56,454 bases of DNA from a bacterium (GTDB lineage: Bacteria > Chloroflexota > Dormibacteria > Aeolococcales > Bog-877): contig JAKABB010000006.1 of NCBI GenBank assembly GCA_021802045.1, positions 1 through 56,454 of the forward strand, read 5' to 3'. Of this stretch, positions 51,044 through 56,454 are shown piece by piece. A program made the translations under genes and the position numbers. Under the pieces are notes generated by a model. It made no database searches. It saw only the letters and a list, made by a program, of their open reading frames with translations, and was not told the DNA's origin. The stretch's first letter is position 1; each line of letters begins with the position of its first letter.

Positions 51044-51796
51044 TCACCGGCTCACCTCCTCGGGGGTCTCGTACCACCGGATCCGCCGCCCCGCCCGGGC
51101 CCGGGCCTTCCAGCGCAGCGTCTTGGGCCGGGCCAGCAGCGCCGCCTCCAGGGCGGCGACCCTGGCCGGCACCTGGGCCCGCAGGTCGGGCTGGGGCAGG
51201 AGCTGGTCCAGGCGGGCTCCCACCTGGACCAGGTTGTCACTGACGGTGGTGTGAAGGCCCCAGTCGCCGGCGCACAGCTCCGCGATCCGGGCCACGTTGA
51301 GCAGGCCGGGGCCGTCCGCATCCCCCAGCTCATGGTCCAGCAGCAGCATCACGGCGTCGCTAACGTCCTTGCGGTTCAGCTCCGCCACCTGCAGCTTGGT
51401 CAAGAGCAGCTCCGCCGCGGGGATGGTCACCGCCTCCACCTCCAGGCGGGGAGCCAGGTCCAACTGGTGCGACATCTCGAACCGACCGAGGAAGACGTCC
51501 AGGTGATGGCCGCCGCCCGGCGCGTGGTAGAGCAGGCGCCGGGCCCCGTGCACCGCGTTGAAGGTGCGCTCGGGCTGATAGCCCAACGCCTGCAGCAGCT
51601 CCCGCAGGCCGCGCCCCTGCTGGGGACGGGTGACCAGGTCCACGTCCGGGTAGGCGCGGCCCAACACCTCCCGGGCCCGCGGCGAGGAGTGGATCCAGAC
51701 CGCGGTCCCGCCCAGCAGGCGCAGCGGGATGCCCCGCTGCCCCGCCTGCTCCACCAGGTGCCGCCCCTCGGCGACCAGCGCCGGCTCCGCGGTCAC
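51044..51796 (-). CDS. nucleotidyltransferase-like protein
   Basis: A 250-residue protein from GTG 51796. LRLLGGTAVWIHS and YPDVDLVTRPQQGRG form the GG...DxDxx core of the DUF1814/MNT-like nucleotidyltransferases, and YHAPGGGHHLDVFLG supplies a further acidic residue. The C-terminal half is helical. It overlaps the permease stop by four bases and the next start likewise, so it is coupled in the operon. It could act on a small molecule; it is not adjacent to an antitoxin gene, so a TA role is less likely. Confidence 0.7.
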   Translation of the reverse strand: MTAEPALVAEGRHLVEQAGQRGIPLRLLGGTAVWIHSSPRAREVLGRAYPDVDLVTRPQQGRGLRELLQALGYQPERTFNAVHGARRLLYHAPGGGHHLDVFLGRFEMSHQLDLAPRLEVEAVTIPAAELLLTKLQVAELNRKDVSDAVMLLLDHELGDADGPGLLNVARIAELCAGDWGLHTTVSDNLVQVGARLDQLLPQPDLRAQVPARVAALEAALLARPKTLRWKARARAGRRIRWYETPEEVSR

Positions 51797-53388
51797 TCCG
51801 GTGGGATCTCCTGGAAGACCTGGGCCAGGTCCAGACCCTGGCGCCGGCGCAGCGCCCACACCGCGCCGTACCAGACGGCGGCGAGGATCGGCACGGTGAA
51901 CGCCTCGAGCATCGGGGCCACGCCCAGCGTGCCCCCGAAGCCAGTGGTGAACGCGGCCCAGATCACGAACGCCCAGGCCACGGTGGAGACGGTCGCCACC
52001 AGCGTGATCACCGGCAGGCCGCCGACGCGGCGCTGGGCCCAGGCGGGGGCCCCGGCGTGCATCTGCGGCCGCCGCCACGGAGTCAGGGCGGCGGCGATCC
52101 CGACCACGATGAAGGCCAGGCCCATGACGGCGATGATGTTGAGCAGGTAGGCGGCCAGCCCGGCGTAGATGTTGAGCACGTTGAGCAGCTCCACCACCAG
52201 GGCGACGAAGACGGTGGCGACGACCGGGGTGTGGAACCGGTCGGAGACGTCGGTCAGCCGCTGCGGCGCCAGGCGGTCGAAGGACCAGGCGAAGACGTTG
52301 CGGGTGGCGAGCATGAACCCGGCCGGGGTCCACCAGAGGACGGCCAGCACGAAGCAGGCGGCCACGAAGAGGGCCAGCACGTGCGGACCGGGCAGGAACT
52401 GGGCCAGGGCCGCCAGCCAGGGCGAGAAGGCGAGGTGGTAGTGGGCCACCCCGCCGCCCAGACCCAGGAACACCAGGGCCCCGAAGAACTTGAAGCCGTA
52501 GTACTTGTAGATGAGCCCGGTGCCGAGGATGAAGCCGATGGCGGAGGCCGCCAGGCCCCCGAGGATGGAGGTGCTGGCGGTGCGCCGCACGTTCTTGACC
52601 TCACCGGCGAAGTACCCGGTCCACTGGAAGCCGGTGTAGACCTGGAAGCAGTAGACCATGGCCAGGAGCGTGGCCGACAGGCCGATGCCGCCCGCGGCGC
52701 TGAAGCCCAGGTGCCGAGCCTCGCCGATGATGCCGGCGTAGGTGGCGCCGGAGTGCTGGTTCCAGGTGCGGACGAACTGGGCGTGGCTGCCGAGGAGCAT
52801 CGCGCCCAGCCACAGGAGCATGCCCACCCAGACCACGACGAACATCACCCCCATGTAGCGGGCCACCGAGCGCACCCCGACGATCATCAGGGCGGCGAAG
52901 GCCGCGGTCAGGACCGTGGCCACCAGCAGCAGCTCCCCCTTGGAGGGGGCCAGGAACAGGGGGCTGTGGAGGCCGGCCACGTAGGCCGTGGCCGGGCCCA
53001 CCACCGAGAGCATGAAGGTGAAGTTGAAGGCGATCCAGGTGAGGAACACGAACGTCAGTGAGACGTTGACCAGGAAGCCCAGGAAGGGATGGAGGGTGCG
53101 CGACACCCACACGTAGTCGCCACCGGAGCGCGGCATCAGAACCGTGAAGTAGAGGTACACCAGCCCGAAGCAAGCCACCAGGGGAGTGGCGATGAGGAAG
53201 GACAGCAGCATGTTGGCGTGCGGCCAGAAGATCGGCGTGAAGCCCATGACCTCGGTGATGCCGACCGGCAGCAGGACTGCGGCGAACACCAGGTTGAAGG
53301 CGTCGAACGCGTTGAGCTCCCGCACCAGCCCGGTGGCGTTGCGAACGAAGAGGTCGCCCGGCCCGACGCGGGCCTCGGTCTGTGCCAT
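51793..53388 (-). CDS. APC-family amino acid/polyamine permease
   Basis: A 531-residue transporter with about twelve membrane helices. The first helices read FNLVFAAVLLPVGITEVMGF and LATPLVACFGLVYLYFTVLM-like sequence, then PRSGGDYVWVSRTL, the APC GGDY signature. GFMLATRNVFAWSFDRLAPQ is the later family motif. The substrate is unknown: an amino acid, a polyamine or a similar amine. GGGAGGG lies upstream of ATG 53388. It is the first structural gene behind lacI. Confidence 0.87.
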   Translation of the reverse strand: MAQTEARVGPGDLFVRNATGLVRELNAFDAFNLVFAAVLLPVGITEVMGFTPIFWPHANMLLSFLIATPLVACFGLVYLYFTVLMPRSGGDYVWVSRTLHPFLGFLVNVSLTFVFLTWIAFNFTFMLSVVGPATAYVAGLHSPLFLAPSKGELLLVATVLTAAFAALMIVGVRSVARYMGVMFVVVWVGMLLWLGAMLLGSHAQFVRTWNQHSGATYAGIIGEARHLGFSAAGGIGLSATLLAMVYCFQVYTGFQWTGYFAGEVKNVRRTASTSILGGLAASAIGFILGTGLIYKYYGFKFFGALVFLGLGGGVAHYHLAFSPWLAALAQFLPGPHVLALFVAACFVLAVLWWTPAGFMLATRNVFAWSFDRLAPQRLTDVSDRFHTPVVATVFVALVVELLNVLNIYAGLAAYLLNIIAVMGLAFIVVGIAAALTPWRRPQMHAGAPAWAQRRVGGLPVITLVATVSTVAWAFVIWAAFTTGFGGTLGVAPMLEAFTVPILAAVWYGAVWALRRRQGLDLAQVFQEIPPE

Positions 53389-53407
53389 GTGGTGTTCCCT
53401 CCCTGTC

Positions 53408-54493
53408 CTAGGTGGCGTCGCGGACGAGCTCGAGCCGGCGCGCGGGCGCGGCGGGCCGGGCGGTCGACTGGCGCAGGCGTAGTTCCACGGGCAGGACCCG
53501 GCGAGCGGGGCCGGCGGTGCGGCCCTCGACCAGGTCGATGGCCAGCTCGGCGGCCTCCCGGCCCAGCCGTCGCACCGGCTGGCGCACCGTGGTCAGCGCC
53601 GGGGTGACCAGCGCCGCCACGAAGATGTCGTCGAAGCCGACGATGGAGAGCTCGGCGGGCACGTTCCGCCCCAGCTCCCGGGCGGCCTGCATGGCGCCGA
53701 GGGCGATCAGGTCGTTGACGCAGAAGAGCGCGGTGATCGCCGCCTCCCGTATCAGCAGGTAGCGGGCCGCGTCCCGGCCCGCCTCCAGGGTGTAGGTGTC
53801 CGCGTGGCGGAGACGGCGAGCGACGACGGGCGCGCCGGCGCCACGGGCGGCGTGGCGGAAGCCCAGCACCCGGGCGGCCGCCGTGGGCAGGCCCCGGGGA
53901 CCACCGATGATCCCGATGGCGCGATGGCCCAGTTCGAGCAGGTGTCGCGCCGCCAGCAGGCCCCCCAGGCGGTTGTCGACGGTGAGGAGCGACGCCGTCG
54001 GCGGCAGCGTTGGCAGGGGCTCGTCGAGCACCACCAGCGGGACCCCGGCCGCGGCCAACCCGCTCAGGCGTGCGTTCTCCCTGGGAGTGCCGGGGAGATA
54101 GATGAGGGCGTCCACCCGCTTGTCCCGGAACACGTCGACGTAGCGGTCCTCCAGGGCCGGGGTGAGCTCCGAGCTGCCCACGACCAGGGTGTAGCCGCGG
54201 GTCAGGGCCGTGCCCTCGACCGCCCGCACCAGCTCGCTGAAGAAGGGGTTGCCGATGTCCGGCACCACCAGGCCCAGGGTCCGGGTGCGCCCGGTCACCA
54301 TCGAGGCCGCCACATGGTTGGGCCGGTAGCCGAGGCGCAGGGACGCGGCCTCGATCCGCTGCAGGGTGGGCTTGCTCACCGGGCGCTTGCCGGAGAGGGC
54401 GTGGCTCACCGTGGCGATGGAGACGCCAGCCTCGCGAGCCACGTCCCGGATTGTCGGCGGGTGAGGTAGGCCGCTGGCGCGGTGCTCAGGCAT
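53408..54493 (-). CDS. LacI-family transcriptional regulator
   Basis: A 361-residue repressor. The HTH TIRDVAREAGVSIATVSHAL and hinge ending RLGYRPNHVAASMV are canonical, followed by a periplasmic-binding-like domain (LGLVVPDIGNPFFSELVRAV; DALIYLPGTPR; VGFDDIFVAALVTPALTTV). ATG 54493 is the first start in the continuous frame. The group II intron ends at or just before it, and an earlier ATG (55211), preceded by a promoter and a LacI-type operator, lies on the other side of the intron. It probably represses its own operon in response to the permease substrate or a metabolite. Confidence 0.92.
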   Translation of the reverse strand: MPEHRASGLPHPPTIRDVAREAGVSIATVSHALSGKRPVSKPTLQRIEAASLRLGYRPNHVAASMVTGRTRTLGLVVPDIGNPFFSELVRAVEGTALTRGYTLVVGSSELTPALEDRYVDVFRDKRVDALIYLPGTPRENARLSGLAAAGVPLVVLDEPLPTLPPTASLLTVDNRLGGLLAARHLLELGHRAIGIIGGPRGLPTAAARVLGFRHAARGAGAPVVARRLRHADTYTLEAGRDAARYLLIREAAITALFCVNDLIALGAMQAARELGRNVPAELSIVGFDDIFVAALVTPALTTVRQPVRRLGREAAELAIDLVEGRTAGPARRVLPVELRLRQSTARPAAPARRLELVRDAT

Positions 54494-55208
54494 GAGTCCG
54501 TCTCCAGCGGCCCCCTGCAGAACCGTGCATGCGATTTTCCCGCACACGGCTCGCCCCCGGGCAGTCGGTCAGCCTCATTCCGCCCTGCCACCGGCGTTGG
54601 ACGCGGACCCCAGCGTGCTGCGGTCGCTCTGGCCAGTTCCCCAAAGGGAGCGGGTGAGTGGCCCCGGAGGGCAAGCCCGCAGTCAGACCGATCCCGAACG
54701 CACACCCGGCTGGAGGCCCTTCGCTCCGGCGGGGTTGTGTTGTCCTCGCCCTCATCGCTACGGTATGGCCTCCTCCGACTTCCGCTCGGCGCTCCGCCAC
54801 TTCACCTCGCGGCTTATAGGCTTCGCTGCTACCGGGCACTGCAAGTTGGCAGCTCACAGCCATCCATGCCGGTGCCGAGACGGATCTCTCCTGTTCCTGG
54901 CCAGGCCGTGAGCGCGTGCCACTCCCCCTACCCCGGAGGGACCCGAGAGACGTAACCCCTGGAACCGGGTCTGCCGGACATGGCCTTCGCCGTGACATGA
55001 GCGGCTCGGCTCCCTCGTTGTAGCTCTGACGAGGCTGCAGGTTTCGCGTAATGCTGCGGCCCGCGCTCTTGCTCCCTCCGAAGAGGCTCTTGACGCCCCG
55101 CTCGGCCCGGCGGTTCTCACCACCAAGCTGGGACCTGCTACCGGGCGCTCCAGTTCCTACCCGGACGGGACTTCCACCCGCTGGTCTGGTCAAGCTTCCA
55201 GGACGCAC
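54494..55208 (-). mobile_element. ORF-less group II intron (copy 2) inserted behind an ATG start codon
   Basis: The minus strand starts GTGCGTCCTGG at 55208 and carries conserved domain I-IV blocks (GGTGGAAGTCCCG; GCGAAGCCTATAAGCCGCGAGG; GTGGCGGAGCGCCGAGCGGAAG). A clear domain V lies at 54552-54520. About 715 nt with no reverse-transcriptase/maturase frame. Domain VI and the exact 3' splice site could not be resolved. CATGTC occurs at 54999-54994 and 54982-54977 and could pair with a CATG-containing 5' exon (inference). Excision and mobility would need a maturase supplied from elsewhere. Confidence 0.85.
54520..54552 (-). ncRNA. group II intron domain V
   Basis: The 33-nt hairpin begins GAGCCGTGTGCG, has a GGAAAA-containing loop, and closes with CGCATGCACGGTTC. 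GAGCCGTG pairs with CACGGTTC (one G-U), and TGCG with CGCA, separated by the two-base bulge. The AGC catalytic triad is kept. Diagnostic of group II introns. Confidence 0.9.
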
Positions 55209-55246
55209 CATGGCGGGAGCCTAGTGCAAAACGTTTTGTGTGTCAA
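55209..55246 (-). promoter_or_regulatory. leaderless promoter and LacI-type operator of the lacI operon, cut off by the intron
   Basis: Minus strand: TTGACA (55246-55241), 17-bp spacer containing the perfect palindrome CAAAACGTTTTG (55238-55227), TAGGCT (55223-55218), six bases, ATG (55211-55209), then the intron 5' end. AAACGTTT is the core of many LacI-family operators and lies between -35 and -10, so the regulator would block its own promoter. Confidence 0.75.
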
Positions 55247-55583
55247 TGCCTGCTTGGCCCGGCGTTGCACGGCCCCGGGGCGGAGATCCCCCTCCCTCCG
55301 ACAGCTGGCCGGTGGCCATGGGCAGGCGAGCGCCCCCGCGAGACCCCGTCCCCGCTCAGGGGGTCGCCGCTCCGGCGAGCGCTCGGAGGTGGGGGCCCAC
55401 GCCGGCCCCTCCCCGCCCGGACCCACGAATCCGCGGAGGGCGGGGCCGGGCGCGAGCGGGGAGGTGGGATGCCGGGTCGCGGTCCAGCGGGGAGCCGATC
55501 GGCGTCGCCGTGGCGGCGATGAAGAGCCGGAGGGCTGGAGCCGCGAGCCCCGGCACCGGGCGCGCGCTCGCCGCCGCCGTCTC
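55247..55583. other. no gene seen
   Basis: About 340 bp of GC-rich sequence between the lacI promoter and the GH114-like gene. Open frames exist on both strands but have low-complexity Arg/Pro/Gly composition and no start signals. Confidence 0.4.
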
Positions 55584-55619
55584 GCCCGGTCGCGCACGGC
55601 GCGCCGTGCGCGACCGGGC
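55584..55619. terminator. 36-bp perfect palindrome at the 3' end of the GH114-like gene
   Basis: GCCCGGTCGCGCACGGC, two bases GC, and the exact inverse complement. It begins at the stop codon of the GH114-like gene and could form an uninterrupted stem of up to 16 bp. No T-run follows in either direction, so it may be a Rho-type or RNA-stabilising hairpin rather than an intrinsic terminator. Confidence 0.5.
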
Positions 55620-56454
55620 TACGGGCAGGCGACGCGCCAGGGCCCGAGGGCGAGGTGCTTGAGCAGGGCGTTGAACCCGTAGGCCCGAGCCCCGGGGCAG
55701 AACTGCCGGAGCCTCAGTTGGTACTCGATCTCGAAGACCGGCTTGCCGGCGGCGACGAAGGGCCGCAGCTGGCCGCACTGCCGGTACTGGAAGCACTGCT
55801 CGTCGACGCCGAAGTTGAAGTACGGGACCAGCTGCGACACCTGCCCCAGGTCGTTGGTGAGGCCGGCGCTCAGCCCCAGCCGGTGCGCCTGGCCAGCCAG
55901 CCACGTGTTGTAGCGCAGCTGCTCGGCCGCGGTCAGCGGGAAGCCGGTGCGGTTGCGGTAGCCGTCGAGGTTGTCGAAGTCCACGCCGCTGAATCCCTTG
56001 CGCCGGCAGGCGCGCAGGCGCGCCGTCATGATCGGCTCCAGCACCGCCAGGCGGCGGATGTCCAACCAGCGCTCGCCGGGCCACCCGTCGGACCGGCCCA
56101 GGACCGCGGCAGGGAAGGCGCGGGCGTCGGGGCGCCAGCTCTCGTAGGTGCCGGCGTCGAGGTAGCAGACGGCCCGGCGCCCGGCCGCCCGCAGCGCCGC
56201 CACCTGGGCCGCAGTGGTGCTGAAGAGGTCGAGGACGTACACCCGTGCCGGCACCGCCAGGTCTAGGCGGCCCTGCAGCTGGATCTGCCAGGAGGTCCGA
56301 AGGCGCGGGTGCCAGCACCCGGGGCAGGCCCCCGGCCCCGTGGGCTCGGTCCGGCCCGGGGATGGCGTCGCGGCCCGCACGACCGCCGGGGCCGTCGGTC
56401 GGCTGGAGGGGTGGAAGCACCTGCGGCAGGCCTGCGGCGCCGTCGGCCCGGTCC
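55619..56454 (-). CDS. GH114-like (endo-alpha-1,4-polygalactosaminidase family) protein, 5' end outside window
   Basis: A TIM-barrel glycosidase-like protein of the TM1410/GH114 type. WQIQLQGRLDL is the opening strand; VYVLDLFSTT, RAVCYLDAGTYESWRPDA and GFSGVDFDNLDGYRNRTGF carry the conserved acidic residues on strands 3-5. KPVFEIEYQLRLRQFCP and a final Cys pair follow. Family members act outside the cell on galactosaminoglycans. The frame stays open to the right edge of the window, so start and signal peptide are missing; GTG 56380 is a possible but less likely start. Confidence 0.75.
   Translation of the reverse strand, partial: TGPTAPQACRRCFHPSSRPTAPAVVRAATPSPGRTEPTGPGACPGCWHPRLRTSWQIQLQGRLDLAVPARVYVLDLFSTTAAQVAALRAAGRRAVCYLDAGTYESWRPDARAFPAAVLGRSDGWPGERWLDIRRLAVLEPIMTARLRACRRKGFSGVDFDNLDGYRNRTGFPLTAAEQLRYNTWLAGQAHRLGLSAGLTNDLGQVSQLVPYFNFGVDEQCFQYRQCGQLRPFVAAGKPVFEIEYQLRLRQFCPGARAYGFNALLKHLALGPWRVACP

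Noticed and set aside
1-55208. The 123-bp direct repeat at both ends read as insertion-sequence ends or a composite transposon
   Set aside because: The repeat is a group II intron 5' end, the copies are diverged, there are no terminal inverted repeats and no transposase in the window.
54486-55211. A 241-residue open frame on the minus strand starting MVRPGS
   Set aside because: It coincides exactly with the group II intron and its sequence is explained by conserved intron RNA domains, including domain V; the predicted protein is Arg/Ser/Gly low complexity.
55190-55682. Several overlapping open frames on both strands near 55.2-55.7 kb
   Set aside because: Arg/Pro/Gly-rich composition, no start signals, and overlap with the lacI promoter and the long palindrome.
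1-56454. CRISPR arrays, tRNA and rRNA genes
   Set aside because: No regularly spaced repeats, cloverleaf-like sequences or conserved rRNA segments were seen on either strand.

Overview
Organism. The window is about 72% GC with dense, often 4-bp-overlapping genes, many GTG/TTG starts and many apparently leaderless promoters. Family content (a mycothiol-type maleylpyruvate-isomerase-like enzyme, a holin-X-like membrane protein, a PIG-V-like transferase, OtsA/OtsB, three-part PntA1/PntA2/PntB) suggests a high-GC terrabacterium: Actinomycetota or a deep Chloroflexota/Dormibacterota-type lineage. The phylum cannot be fixed from the sequence alone. No rRNA, tRNA or CRISPR array was seen.

Layout. 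1-138: 5' end of a minus-strand group II intron cut by the window edge. 192-15271: housekeeping genes (DUF3618/holin-X pair, otsB/otsA, pntAA-pntAB-pntB, PIG-V-like, lipoproteins, MDMPI, folC, GNAT, DUF167, glycosyltransferase, proC). 15293-32309: a complete sHdr-type sulfane-sulfur oxidation region. It holds two divergent DsrE-family genes around a palindromic operator, an ArsR regulator, a NarL-type two-component pair, then one long operon: hdrB1-hdrA-hdrH-hdrC2B2 fusion, etfB-etfA, a membrane ETF:quinone oxidoreductase-like protein, an unknown ORF, a zinc-ribbon protein, two lipoate-binding proteins, a second zinc-ribbon protein, tusA and hdrC1. A lipoate ligase follows. 32607-41563: metallophosphoesterase, sat, aprB, aprA, qmoA, qmoB and an hdrCB fusion. 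41653-43087: AbiEi/AbiEii module under a leaderless promoter embedded in a 15-bp inverted repeat. 43272-48465: acetyl-CoA synthetase-like gene, a PAS-GGDEF pseudogene, an AAA/DUF4143 ATPase and an amidohydrolase pseudogene. 48505-55246: a LacI-type regulated operon (lacI, APC permease, nucleotidyltransferase, metallophosphoesterase, class-III aminotransferase). 55619-56454: a GH114-like glycosidase running off the window.

How it works together. Sulfane sulfur would be passed by DsrE and TusA carriers to the lipoate-binding proteins and oxidised to sulfite by the sHdr complex. Electrons would leave through EtfAB to the membrane-bound CCG protein. Sulfite would then be oxidised to APS by AprBA, coupled to QmoAB-HdrCB, and to sulfate plus ATP by Sat. 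No DsrAB, Sox or SoeABC is present in the window.

Most unusual features. (1) A roughly 715-nt group II intron without an encoded protein sits exactly behind the ATG of an apparently leaderless lacI-family gene, between its promoter/operator and the rest of the ORF. A second diverged copy at the left edge also begins right after an ATG that lies 6 nt from a -10 box. (2) Small unknown proteins are embedded in the sHdr operon. (3) A metallophosphoesterase whose catalytic N-terminus lies upstream of any canonical start codon.
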